Part shown: positions 1 to 7,837 of the stretch, one piece after another | Numbering within the stretch: position 1 is the stretch's first letter | Layout of the letters: the number at the start of each line of letters is the position of its first letter | NCBI RefSeq assembly: GCF_026625645.1 | Contig: NZ_CP113056.1 | Coordinates: forward strand, 2,517,001-2,581,000 | Length of the DNA stretch: 64,000 bases | DNA from: Ancylobacter sp. SL191 | GTDB taxonomy: Bacteria > Pseudomonadota > Alphaproteobacteria > Rhizobiales > Xanthobacteraceae | Reading direction: 5' to 3' | Made by a program: the position numbers and the translations under genes | The notes under the pieces: model-generated | Databases searched by the model: none | The model's input: only the letters and a program-made list of their open reading frames with translations | Told to the model about the DNA's origin: nothing

Positions 1-199
1 GCGCCCAGGGGCAGGCGAGCGAGACATAAAGGTGGTAGCGCCCGGCCTCCGCCGGAAAGCCGCCCTCGCCGGATGGGCCGGGGGCGCCGTCCGGCGTCAC
101 CCAGTTGCGGAAGCGCGTGGTGGTGCGCACGAAGCGCCCGCCGGTGCTCGAGGTATCGTACCATTTGTCGACCCATTGGCCGTCGACCAGCAGTCCCAT
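1..199 (-). CDS. Glutathionyl-hydroquinone reductase, N-terminal part (cut by window edge)
   Basis: This gene runs off the left end of the window; only the first 66 codons are present, beginning at the ATG whose complement is at 197-199. The peptide has the N-terminal pattern of xi-class glutathione transferases (E. coli YqjG/YqjH type), which reduce glutathionyl-hydroquinones and release hydroquinone plus GSSG in the cytoplasm. The segment YHLYVSLACPWA near residues 55-66 carries the expected catalytic Cys at residue 63, followed by Pro-Trp-Ala. A GGAGG-like ribosome site lies just upstream of the start. Because the thioredoxin-fold motif is diagnostic I am fairly sure of the family; the C-terminal helical domain cannot be seen. 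Confidence 0.85.
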   Translation of the reverse strand, partial: MGLLVDGQWVDKWYDTSSTGGRFVRTTTRFRNWVTPDGAPGPSGEGGFPAEAGRYHLYVSLACPWA

Positions 200-308
200 C
201 GCGTCCTCCCTGTTAGGCTCAACGTAGCGCGCGGGACAGCCGGTGACAGGCAAAAGCGTGTGCGTTGGCGCGGGGGCGCCTTTGCAGGCCTGCCTCAGCA
301 GCTCTGCC

Positions 309-845
309 TCAGCCGGGCGGCAGGCGCTTGTAATAGATCAGGGTGCCGGTGAGGCCGCCATGGGGCTTCAGCGCATAGTCGGGGATCTCGCCGGAGAACA
401 CGAATCCTTGCTTCTCATAGAGCCCGGCCGCGCCTTCCTCGCTCGCGGTGTCCAGAACCAGCAGGCTGCGCCCGGCGGCGATGGCGTGGCGCTCGGCCTC
501 GCTCAGCAGCGCGCGGGCAAGGCCCCGGCCGCGATGGGCGCGGGCGGTCATCATCTTGGCGATCTCGGCGCGGTGCGGCTGGTTCTCCGGCAGGCCGAGC
601 ACGAGGGTCACGGTGGCGGCGAGTTCGCCTTCGACGAAGGCGCCGAGGATGATGAGCTCGCCCTTTGCTGCCCGCTCCAGCCCCGCCTGCCAGAAGGCCA
701 GCGCGCGGGCGGGATCGAGCGGGTGCATGAAGCTGACGGAGCCGCCGGAGGCGACGGTCTCGACCAGCAGTCCGGCAAGGGCGGGCGCGTCGGCGGTGGC
801 GAGCGGGCGGATGAACGGGGCAGGGGGTGGGGAACGGGTCGGCAT
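309..845 (-). CDS. GNAT family N-acetyltransferase
   Basis: A 178-residue protein filled by one GNAT acetyltransferase domain. The acetyl-CoA pyrophosphate loop is visible as AHRGRGLARALL (about residues 104-115, the Q/RxxGxG/A motif), preceded by a beta-strand of the form AEIAKMMTA and followed by the C-terminal YEKQGFVFSGEIPDY strand-helix unit that closes the fold. Substrate is unknown; such enzymes acetylate amines of small molecules or protein N-termini. It begins 20 bp downstream of the XRE-cupin regulator on the same strand, so the two probably form one transcript and the regulator may control this enzyme. No good Shine-Dalgarno sequence precedes the ATG, which also suits coupling to the upstream gene. 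Confidence 0.9.
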   Translation of the reverse strand: MPTRSPPPAPFIRPLATADAPALAGLLVETVASGGSVSFMHPLDPARALAFWQAGLERAAKGELIILGAFVEGELAATVTLVLGLPENQPHRAEIAKMMTARAHRGRGLARALLSEAERHAIAAGRSLLVLDTASEEGAAGLYEKQGFVFSGEIPDYALKPHGGLTGTLIYYKRLPPG

Positions 846-865
846 CGGTCAGGTCTCGGGCAGGC

Positions 866-1429
866 TCACAGGCGGGTCAGGGTGACGATGTAACGGCAGG
901 GGGCGCCGCTCTCATTGGCGAAGGTGACGTCCGCCGGCGGGCCGAAGCCGAGGCAGTCGCCGGCACCCAGCACATGGCGGTCGCTCCCCTCGGTGAGGGT
1001 GAGCGTGCCCGCGCGCACCTGCAGGATCTGGCGGATATGGCCATAGGAGGCGGCCGGCAGCGTGACGCGCGCGCCGGGAGGCAGCTCGACCTCGACCATC
1101 TCGACGGGATGATCCGGCCGGGCGAAGATCTGCCGGCGCGTATAGCCGGTCTCGGGATCGCGCCAGAGCGGCTGATCGGCGGCCCGCGACAGTCGCTCGC
1201 CGCCCTCCGCCCGCAGCAGAAGACCCGCGAGGGTAAGATCGAAGGCGGCGGCGAGGCGCACCAGCGTCGCGGCGGTGGGGCTCATTTCCTCGCGCTCGAT
1301 CTTGCTGATCGTGGCTTTCCCGACGCCGGAACGGGCGGCAAGATCGGCCAGCGACCAGCCTCGCGTCTCGCGTTCGAGGCGCAGGCGACGGGCAAGGCGG
1401 CGGGTGGTGTCGTCCATTAAAAGAGACAT
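866..1429 (-). CDS. XRE-family regulator with C-terminal cupin domain
   Basis: A 187-residue transcription factor (183 if the ATG at 1417 is used). Residues about 10-65 form an HTH_3/XRE domain (LADLAARSGVGKATISKIER is the helix-turn-helix); residues about 115-187 form a cupin beta-barrel (HIRQILQVRAGTLTL, then GAGDCLGFGPPADVTF), usually the ligand sensor in this family (SutR/YdcN, PuuR-like). The open frame extends far upstream, but that part is Arg-rich out-of-frame sequence. Neither the ATG at 1429 nor that at 1417 has a Shine-Dalgarno sequence. A 6-6-6 palindrome spans the 1429 ATG and suggests autorepression. The GNAT gene follows 20 bp downstream and is the likely target. Confidence 0.88.
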   Translation of the reverse strand: MSLLMDDTTRRLARRLRLERETRGWSLADLAARSGVGKATISKIEREEMSPTAATLVRLAAAFDLTLAGLLLRAEGGERLSRAADQPLWRDPETGYTRRQIFARPDHPVEMVEVELPPGARVTLPAASYGHIRQILQVRAGTLTLTEGSDRHVLGAGDCLGFGPPADVTFANESGAPCRYIVTLTRL

Positions 1430-1444
1430 AAATCTCTTATAATA
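1421..1444 (-). promoter_or_regulatory. Candidate promoter and operator of the XRE-cupin gene
   Basis: Positions 1421-1426 (AAGAGA) and 1433-1438 (TCTCTT) are perfect inverted repeats separated by six bases that contain the complement of the ATG at 1429. Immediately upstream on the minus strand, 1439-1444 reads TATTAT, a good -10 hexamer; a possible -35 (TTGCCG, 1460-1465) is only 15 bp away, so the promoter is imperfect. If TATTAT is used, transcription would start near 1432, leaving an almost leaderless message. Autoregulation is inferred from the overlap of operator, start codon and start site. Confidence 0.45.
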
Positions 1445-1726
1445 GACAGGCAAGCTCTCGGCAACGGGCCTCCGACGCCCCGTTCTCCCCTTCACCCCAC
1501 GCCATGCCGCTTCACCTTGCGTTCCCCCTGTGCTATCCGGGCGCCCTTCATGGGGATGGACATGTTCCGGTTGCCGGCCCAGCGACGACGAGACGAGCGG
1601 ACCCGCCGCGCCTTTGCGCGCGCGTTCCCGTTTGCCTGCGCCCGCCCGCGGCCGTGATGCACGTCTCGTGATCAACGCCTGCCGCGCTCGGGCGAGCCTG
1701 CCGACCCTTGAGCGCCGAGTGGCCCC
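1430..1726. other. Intergenic region between divergent XRE and GNAT genes
   Basis: Apart from the promoter elements at the left edge, I see no convincing gene in these roughly 300 bases. Short open frames on both strands have Arg/Pro/Ala-rich translations typical of GC-rich shadow frames. The region must hold the promoter of the plus-strand GNAT gene at 1727, but I could not pick out convincing -35/-10 hexamers for it. Confidence 0.5.
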
Positions 1727-2266
1727 ATGACCGATCTGTCCGTTTCGCTGTTTCCCGAAAATCCCGCCGACGATGCCGCCATTGACCGGCTGGTCGCACG
1801 CACCTTCGGCCCTGGCCGTTTCGCGCGCACGGCCTATCGGCTGCGCGAGGGAAACCCGCATCGGCGCGATCTCTCTTTCACCGCCTATATCGGCACCATG
1901 CTGGTCGGCTCGGTGCGGCTGACGCCGATCACCATCGGGACGACGCCGGCGCTGCTGCTCGGCCCGCTCACCGTCGAGCCGCCCTTCCGCTCGCACGGCA
2001 TCGGCCGGCGGCTGGTGGAGAGGGCGCTGGAGGTCGCGCGCGGGCAGGCAGCCGGCGAGGGCGCGGCGCGCCTCGTGCTGCTGGTCGGCGATGAGCCCTA
2101 TTACGGGCGGATGGGCTTCAAGCGCGTGCCGCGCGGTCAGGTGAGCCTGCCGGGCCCGGTCGATCCGGCGCGCGTGCTGGTGTGCCCGCTCGATGCGACG
2201 CCGATGGAGGCGGTGCGCGGGGCGGTGCGCAAGGGATTTTCGCCGGTGGCGCGCGCCTCGGCGTGA
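1727..2266 (+). CDS. GNAT N-acetyltransferase, YhbS-like
   Basis: A 179-residue acetyltransferase of the YhbS subgroup: a GNAT core at about residues 30-150 with LTVEPPFRSHGIGRRLVERAL forming the acetyl-CoA binding strand and loop (R-x-x-G-I-G), followed by LVLLVGDEPYYGRMGFKRVP, the YYxxxGF signature characteristic of COG3153 proteins. The tail (residues 150-179) is typical for the subgroup and contacts the N-terminal half. The substrate is unknown. The gene stands alone at its 5' side and is followed after 42 bp by a small unknown gene on the same strand, possibly co-transcribed. Confidence 0.9.
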   Translation: MTDLSVSLFPENPADDAAIDRLVARTFGPGRFARTAYRLREGNPHRRDLSFTAYIGTMLVGSVRLTPITIGTTPALLLGPLTVEPPFRSHGIGRRLVERALEVARGQAAGEGAARLVLLVGDEPYYGRMGFKRVPRGQVSLPGPVDPARVLVCPLDATPMEAVRGAVRKGFSPVARASA

Positions 2267-2308
2267 ACAGGTGGCCGGTCAACCGGCCCATGTTGAGGGA
2301 GAGCGGGG

Positions 2309-2551
2309 ATGGATGAGGCACGCCGGGCGGTCGCCGCCATGCATGTGGACGATCTGAAGACCATCCTTGGCCGCATGGCGCCGGGGATGCAGCTCACCGT
2401 CCCCGATGAGTGGCTGGAGCGCCGCATTGACGGCACCCGCGCCAGCCGCGCTGCGCTCATCAGCGACATCGCCCGGCAATATTGCTGCATCCTGCGCCCG
2501 AACATCGCCTCGCAGACCTTCGAGAAGCAGGAAGTGCCCTATACGGGGTGA
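2309..2551 (+). CDS. Small protein of unknown function (80 aa)
   Basis: I do not recognise this protein. It is an 80-residue, non-membrane, mixed-charge sequence (predicted helices around residues 2-22 and 36-58), with a Cys-Cys pair at residues 59-60 (QYCCILRPNI) that could bind a metal or form a disulfide. A strong GA-rich ribosome site (AGGGAGAGCGGGG) ends just before the ATG. Composition is ordinary and not Arg/Pro-skewed like shadow frames, and it lies between two real genes with a hairpin right after the stop, so I believe it is translated. It follows the YhbS-like GNAT gene by 42 bp and may share its transcript. Confidence 0.6.
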   Translation: MDEARRAVAAMHVDDLKTILGRMAPGMQLTVPDEWLERRIDGTRASRAALISDIARQYCCILRPNIASQTFEKQEVPYTG

Positions 2552-2571
2552 GGCGGGGCAATGCCCCGCCT
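2551..2571. terminator. Hairpin between convergent genes
   Basis: AGGCGGGGC (2551-2559) pairs with GCCCCGCCT (2563-2571) over a three-base loop. It lies between the stop of the 80-aa gene and the stop of the minus-strand membrane protein, the usual place of a bidirectional terminator. There is no T-run on either side, so it may terminate poorly or only protect 3' ends. Confidence 0.45.
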
Positions 2572-2582
2572 GCCGGCACGAA

Positions 2583-4655
2583 TTAGCGCCCCTCCCGCGC
2601 CCAGGCGGCGGCGACGCCGGCGAGCAGGATCAGCAGGCCCGACAGCCCGGCAAAGAGCGGGAACAGGCCGAGCCCGCGCACCACCGACACGTCGCGCATC
2701 TGCAGGCCCATCCAGTCCTCCCCGGCGAAGCGTTCGCCCGAGCGCACGGCGACGACGCGCGGCACGCCGCCGGCGAGATCCGCCATGCGCCAGATGCCGC
2801 CGCCGGTGGCTTGAATCGTCGGGCGCAGCGTCTCGGTGGTTGACGTCACCTCGGCGAATTCACGCGGGTTGAGCGGGCCGACATTGACCAGCGCCGTATG
2901 CGTGCCGTCGCTCGCCCGCCACAGGCCCAGCGTGTCCGCCGGGAAGGTGGCGCGGAACAGGCCGGGCTCGGCGCTGGTGAGCGTCAGGCTGCGCGTCTGC
3001 CCGGTCGGCGTGGTGATGGTCACCGGCGGGGCGGCATCCCCCATGGTCTGGCGCTCGACGACGATGTCGCCGCCGCGCGCGACCATGCGCAGACGCTCCT
3101 CCTCGAGGTCCGGCTCCTTCATCAGCCAGTGCGAGAGGCGGCGCAGCAGGTCGATATAGGGACCGCCGCCCTCGAAGCCGCGCGCCCACAGCCAGAAATG
3201 ATCGGAGAGCAGCAGCGCCACGCGGCCTTCGCCGACGCGGTCGAGCAGCACGACCGGCTTGCCGTCCGGCCCGTCCATCACGCTGGTACCGCGCGCGCCC
3301 TGGGTGTCGATGACGCGGAAGAAGCGCGCCCAGGCCGGCGGGTCGCTCTGCGAGCCCGGCAGAGCGCGTGTGACGGGGTGGCGCTGGCCGGCCTCGGTGA
3401 GCTTGGCGCGATAGGGCGTCTCGCTCATCTGGCCGGTCGGGGCGGCCGGCAGGATGGCTTCCAGCGGCGTGTTGTAGACCGAGCCGTCGGAGACATAATC
3501 GGTGCCGGCGGCGACCAGCAGCGCGCCGCCTTCCTCCACATAACGCACGATATTGTCGAAATAGATCATCGGCAGCACGCCCTGCTGGGCGTAGCGGTCG
3601 AAGATGATCAGGTCGAAATCCTTGATCTTCTGCTGGAACAGCTCGCGCGTCGGGAAGGCGATCAGCGACAGCTCGTTGATCGGCGTGCCGTCCTGCTTCT
3701 CCGGCGGGCGCAGGATGGTGAAGTGGACGAGGTCCACATTGGCGTCGGACTTCAGGAGGTTGCGCCAGGTGCGCTCGCCGACATGCGGCTCGCCGGAGAC
3801 CAGTAGCACGCGCAGCTTGTCGCGCACGCCGTCGATGGAGACGGCGGCGCGGTTGTTCACCGGGGTGAGTTCGCCCTCCAGCGCAGCGGCCTCGATCTCG
3901 ACGATGTTGGCCCCGGCATGGGCGATCTCGACATCGACCTCGGCCGGCTGGCCGGCGGTGATGATGGGGCGCGCCACCACCTCGCCATCGCGCCGCACGG
4001 TGACGGCGACACGCGCCCCGGCCGGAGCGCCCTCATCCTCGACCCGGTAGCCGATGGTCTGGGGCTGGCCCACAATTCCGAAGCGCGGCGTCGAGGTCAG
4101 CGCCACGCGCCGGTCGCGCTCGCCCGCCTGGCCGGAGATGATGGCATGGACAGGCGCGCGGAAGCCGAGCGCGGCGATGGTGGCGGGAATGTCGTGGACC
4201 CGCCCATCGGTGAGGAAGATGGCGCCGGCCACCCGCTCGGGCGGCACATCGGCGAGGCCGGCGGAGAGGGCGGTGAACAGGCGGGTGCCGTCCACCTCGC
4301 CGGCGCCGCCGCCGGCATCGATGAAGCGCACCTCCGCGCCCTGTTCCTTCAGCCGGGCGAGGCGGGTCTCCAGCTCGGCGCGGGCCGCGTCGGTCATCTG
4401 GGTGCGGTCGCCGAAATCCTGGCTGGCGCTGCGGTCCACCACCACGGCGACGACGGTGGAGAGCGGCTCGCGCTCCTCGCGCGTCAGCGAGGGGTTGGCG
4501 AGCGCCAGCACGGCGAGGGCAATGGCGAGCGCGCGCAGGAGCGAGCCGCGGGTGCGCGAGACGATCACCAAGAGCGCGACCAGCGCCGCGACGACCGCGG
4601 CGCCGATGAGCCAGGGCAGCGGGATCAGCGGATCGAAGGCGAGGCCGAGATTCAT
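2583..4655 (-). CDS. Membrane protein with vWA-like and glutamine-amidotransferase-like domains (MoxR cluster)
   Basis: A 690-residue inner-membrane protein, last gene of the MoxR-DUF58-DUF4159 cluster. Two transmembrane helices occupy residues about 14-32 and 38-55; a von Willebrand A-like region follows with a MIDAS-like DRSAS motif near residue 73 and TDGRVHDIP near 150; then immunoglobulin-like strands; a class I glutamine-amidotransferase-like fold at about 275-470 (family resemblance only, no catalytic Cys-His-Glu triad identified); and one C-terminal helix near 665-685. Such proteins are thought to be periplasm-facing partners of MoxR chaperones acting on envelope protein assembly. The ATG has AAGGAG eight bases upstream. 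The 283 bp separating it from the previous gene hold two palindromic repeats, unlike the tight spacing of the first three genes. Confidence 0.8.
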   Translation of the reverse strand: MNLGLAFDPLIPLPWLIGAAVVAALVALLVIVSRTRGSLLRALAIALAVLALANPSLTREEREPLSTVVAVVVDRSASQDFGDRTQMTDAARAELETRLARLKEQGAEVRFIDAGGGAGEVDGTRLFTALSAGLADVPPERVAGAIFLTDGRVHDIPATIAALGFRAPVHAIISGQAGERDRRVALTSTPRFGIVGQPQTIGYRVEDEGAPAGARVAVTVRRDGEVVARPIITAGQPAEVDVEIAHAGANIVEIEAAALEGELTPVNNRAAVSIDGVRDKLRVLLVSGEPHVGERTWRNLLKSDANVDLVHFTILRPPEKQDGTPINELSLIAFPTRELFQQKIKDFDLIIFDRYAQQGVLPMIYFDNIVRYVEEGGALLVAAGTDYVSDGSVYNTPLEAILPAAPTGQMSETPYRAKLTEAGQRHPVTRALPGSQSDPPAWARFFRVIDTQGARGTSVMDGPDGKPVVLLDRVGEGRVALLLSDHFWLWARGFEGGGPYIDLLRRLSHWLMKEPDLEEERLRMVARGGDIVVERQTMGDAAPPVTITTPTGQTRSLTLTSAEPGLFRATFPADTLGLWRASDGTHTALVNVGPLNPREFAEVTSTTETLRPTIQATGGGIWRMADLAGGVPRVVAVRSGERFAGEDWMGLQMRDVSVVRGLGLFPLFAGLSGLLILLAGVAAAWAREGR

Positions 4656-4684
4656 GCGGCGGCTCCTTCGTCAGCGGCCCGGAT

Positions 4685-4776
4685 CGTCATCCCGGACGGC
4701 CGAAGGCCGAGCCGGGATCGTGAGCCAGATGGGATGCGATCCCGGATCGCCGGCTTCGCCGCCGTCCGGGATGACG
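4685..4776. repeat. Palindromic intergenic repeat, family A, copy 1
   Basis: The outer arms 4685-4700 (CGTCATCCCGGACGGC) and 4761-4776 are a perfect 16-bp inverted repeat; within them, GCCGGGATCG and GATCCCGGATCGCCGGC form a second nested inverted pair. A related element with the same CGTCAT...ATGACG termini is at 40165-40279. This resembles the small interspersed palindromic elements common in Hyphomicrobiales intergenic DNA. It sits inside the MoxR-type operon. Confidence 0.8.
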
Positions 4777-4804
4777 GTGGGGCGACCCGTCCCGCCAGAG
4801 GGGT

Positions 4805-4907
4805 CGTCATGGCCGGGCTTGGCCCGGCCATCCACGCCTTGGGCGCTGACGGCAAGTGCCCGGTTGAAGGGAAGTCGTGGATGCCCGGCCCAAGGCCGGG
4901 CATGACG
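4805..4907. repeat. Palindromic intergenic repeat, family B, copy 1
   Basis: The element starts CGTCATGGCCGGGCTTGGCC and continues to TCCACG at 4836; its inverted partner at 4876-4907 begins CGTGGATGCCCGGCC and ends CATGACG. Each arm is itself a hairpin. Other copies are at 20352-20444 and 40043-40133, always intergenic. On the minus-strand transcript it would place large stem-loops between the DUF4159 gene and the last gene of the cluster. Confidence 0.82.
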
Positions 4908-4938
4908 GCGCTCATGTCCGCGTCTGTGCGCAACATCT

Positions 4939-7827
4939 TCACTGCCCCAGCCTTTCCAGCAGCGCGGGCACATGCACCTGGTCGGCCTTGTAGTTGCCGG
5001 TGAGCACATACATCACGAGATTGGCGCCGGCGCGGTAGGCGAGTTCGCGCTGGCGCGGGCTGGTGCCGGACATGGGCAGCAGCGGGCGCCCGTCCTCGCC
5101 CACCGCCCAGGCGCCGGCGAGATCGTTGGAGGTGATGACCACCGGCGAGACACCGTCGCCGGCACGGGCCGGGCGTTCCTCGTCGGCATCGGCGGCTGGC
5201 AGCGCCTCGACCCAGGTCTGCCCCCCGGTGAAGCGGCCGGGGAAGTCGCGCAGCAGATAGAACGCCTTGGTCAGCACATGGTCGCGCGGCACCGGCTCCA
5301 GCTCGGGAATGTCGAGCCCGGAGAGGATGGCGCGCAGCGTCTCGTTGGCCGGCGAGCCCGCTCCGGTGGTGCCGGGAATGGTGGTCTCGGCGTCGCGCGT
5401 GTCGAACACGATGGTGCCGCCCTGCTTCATGAAGGCGTCGATGCGGGAGAGCGTCTGTTCCGAGGGGCGCGCGGCGCCGGGGACGATCGGCCAGTAGATC
5501 AGCGGGAAGAAGGATAGCTCGTCGCGGGAGAGGTCGACGCCCATCGGGTCGCCGGCTTCCAGCGCGGTGCGATCGCCGAGGAAGTCGGTCAGGCCCTTGA
5601 GCCCGGCGCGGCTGACGTCGTCGGTGGTGGCGTCGCCGGTGATGACATAGGCGAGGCGCGTGGCATTGGTCGCCTTCACCGCGAAGTCGATCTCCGCCGG
5701 GGTCATCGGCGTGTCCGCCCGCTTCGCCGCGGGCGCAGGAGCCGCTTGGGCGGGAGCGGCGGGTGCCGTCTGGGCGCGAAGCTCACCCATTGGCGCGGCG
5801 GCGAGCAGGGCGGCGAGCGCCAGCACGGCGCTGGTGGCTGCGCGGCGCGTGGTGAGGCGCGACAGGCCGCCGGCCAGCAGGAAGACGATCATGGCATCGA
5901 TCAGCAGGAGGGCGAGAAGGGCGAGGAGCAGCGGCGCGCGCAGATCGCGCGGGGTGGCGTCGCGGTAGGGTTCGAGCCGCCCGAGGCTGGTCAGATCCAG
6001 TGCCACCAGCCGGTCGCGCGGCAAGAGGGCGTTGACCGCCACCAGCCCCTCGGGCGGGCCGTAGAAGCCGGGCGGATGGTCGGCGCTGGCGCGGCCATTG
6101 AAGCCGAGCGGGATCGCCTTGGCGGTCGGCGTCACCGGCCGGAAGGCGCCGAAGCCGTCGAGGATGCGGCTCGGCGGCACGGTCTCGCCCGCCAGCACAG
6201 TGCCGCTGCTACCATCGGCGGCGACTTCCGCCGCACTCGACCCGCCCAGCGCCACGACGCGGCGGAGCATGTCGACGAAAGCGCCGGAGAGCGGCAGGTT
6301 CGACCAGGAGGTGTCGGCGGTGACATGGAACAGCACCAGCGTGCCGGCGCCCCGCCGCTCGCCGGTGACCAGCGGCGTGCCGTCGGTCAGCGTCGCCCAG
6401 GTGCGCGAGCCGAGCAGCCCGTCCGGTTCGGCGAGAACCTGGCGCTGCACGCTCACATCATTGGGCACGGCGACATCGCGGAATGGGCTCTCGGGCGTGA
6501 AGCTGCCCAGCGCCTGCGGCTGCTCCCAGGAGAGCGAGCCTCCGAGCACGCGCCCGCCGCGGCGCAGCGTCACCGGCACGAGGTCGTCCGAGCCATTGGC
6601 GAGGCGCGGGCCGGCGAAGCGGATGAGCACGCCGCCGCCCTCGATCCAGCGGGCGAGGCGGGCATGGGTCTCCGGCGGCAGGTTGCCGATGTCGGAGAGG
6701 ATGATGACCGGCAGCTTGTCGTTGATGAAGCGGTCCACCGCCTCGGCGCTGCCGGCGCCCTCGGCGGTACGCACATCGGCGAAGGGGGCGAGCGCCCGGG
6801 TGAGGTAGTAGGAGGAAGCGAGCAGCGGCTGGCGCTGGTCGGCGGCCGTGCCGGAGACGAGGCCAACCGTGCGGCGGCGCCAGCGCTTGTCGAGAAGCTG
6901 CACCGCGCCGGCGGAGGCCTCGTCCGCGATATCGAGGCGGGCGACGTCGTTGCGGATCTCCACCGGCAGGTCGAAGCGCGCTTCGGTCTCGCGGGCGCCG
7001 GGCTCGAATGCGAAGGGGGCTTCTCCGAGAGCGAGGCCGCGCATGTCGAAAGCCCGCACCGTGCCGGCGCGGGCCACGGTCTCGCGGTCGGCGCGGATGA
7101 CCTTGACGGTGAGCGCGTCAATGGCGTTGTCGGCGGCGACCAGCGCCAGCGGCTCGCGCACGCCGTCGGCCAGCGTGGTGAGCGGACGATCACCCACGGC
7201 GGCGGCGATGTCGGCGGGCACGCCCTCGGTGCCCTCCAGCCCGACGCCGTCCGAGAGATAGATCACCGAGGCCTGCGGCGCGCCGGCGATGGCCTTGCGC
7301 AGGCTGGCGAGCGCCGGAGCCCGGTCCGGCACGAAGGCGACGGGGGCGAGCGAGCGCAGCCGCTCGCGGGCCTCGCGCGGGGTCATCACGCGCGGCTCCA
7401 GCGGTGGCTCGCCGGTGGGAATGAGCACGATGCCGCGCCCTTCGAGATCGGCATCGGCCACCACGCCCTCGGCACTGGCGCGGCGCGCGGCCCAGCCGGC
7501 GGCGGCGGGCCAGCCGGAATCGATCAGCAGCACCACGGGGCCGCTGGAGGCGGGGCCGGCGACCGGGGGATTCCACACCGGCCCGGCGGCGGCGATGATG
7601 ATGACGGCGGCGAGCAGGAGGCGAAGCGCGGTGAGCCACCAGGGCGTGCGCGCCGGGGTCTCTTCCTTCGGCGGAATGTCCAGCAGCAGCCGCATCGGCG
7701 CGAAGGCGATGCGGCGCGGGCGCGGCGGCACGAGGCGCAGCAGGAACCACAGCAGCGGCAGGCCGATAAGCGCCGAGAGCAGCAGCGGGGTGGTAAAGGC
7801 GAGGGGAAGACCGAACAGGCCGCTCAT
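4939..7827 (-). CDS. DUF4159 / BatA-N domain membrane protein (MoxR cluster)
   Basis: A 962-residue inner-membrane protein. The N-terminus (residues about 5-30, then about 62-82) has the two helices and PRPRRIAFAP linker of the aerotolerance-regulator (BatA) N-terminal domain; a large periplasmic region with a GATase1-like segment (LPVIILSDIGNLPPETHARL, near 380) follows; two more helices lie near 650-700; and the C-terminal 210 residues form a DUF4159 domain (KATNATRLAYVITGDA through MYVLTGNYKADQVH). I start at the ATG at 7827 rather than the longer frame because the first 27 extra residues overlap the DUF58 gene. It is 10 bp downstream of DUF58, so tightly operonic. Function is inferred only from the MoxR context. 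Confidence 0.85.
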   Translation of the reverse strand: MSGLFGLPLAFTTPLLLSALIGLPLLWFLLRLVPPRPRRIAFAPMRLLLDIPPKEETPARTPWWLTALRLLLAAVIIIAAAGPVWNPPVAGPASSGPVVLLIDSGWPAAAGWAARRASAEGVVADADLEGRGIVLIPTGEPPLEPRVMTPREARERLRSLAPVAFVPDRAPALASLRKAIAGAPQASVIYLSDGVGLEGTEGVPADIAAAVGDRPLTTLADGVREPLALVAADNAIDALTVKVIRADRETVARAGTVRAFDMRGLALGEAPFAFEPGARETEARFDLPVEIRNDVARLDIADEASAGAVQLLDKRWRRRTVGLVSGTAADQRQPLLASSYYLTRALAPFADVRTAEGAGSAEAVDRFINDKLPVIILSDIGNLPPETHARLARWIEGGGVLIRFAGPRLANGSDDLVPVTLRRGGRVLGGSLSWEQPQALGSFTPESPFRDVAVPNDVSVQRQVLAEPDGLLGSRTWATLTDGTPLVTGERRGAGTLVLFHVTADTSWSNLPLSGAFVDMLRRVVALGGSSAAEVAADGSSGTVLAGETVPPSRILDGFGAFRPVTPTAKAIPLGFNGRASADHPPGFYGPPEGLVAVNALLPRDRLVALDLTSLGRLEPYRDATPRDLRAPLLLALLALLLIDAMIVFLLAGGLSRLTTRRAATSAVLALAALLAAAPMGELRAQTAPAAPAQAAPAPAAKRADTPMTPAEIDFAVKATNATRLAYVITGDATTDDVSRAGLKGLTDFLGDRTALEAGDPMGVDLSRDELSFFPLIYWPIVPGAARPSEQTLSRIDAFMKQGGTIVFDTRDAETTIPGTTGAGSPANETLRAILSGLDIPELEPVPRDHVLTKAFYLLRDFPGRFTGGQTWVEALPAADADEERPARAGDGVSPVVITSNDLAGAWAVGEDGRPLLPMSGTSPRQRELAYRAGANLVMYVLTGNYKADQVHVPALLERLGQ

Positions 7828-7837
7828 CGCGCGCTCC

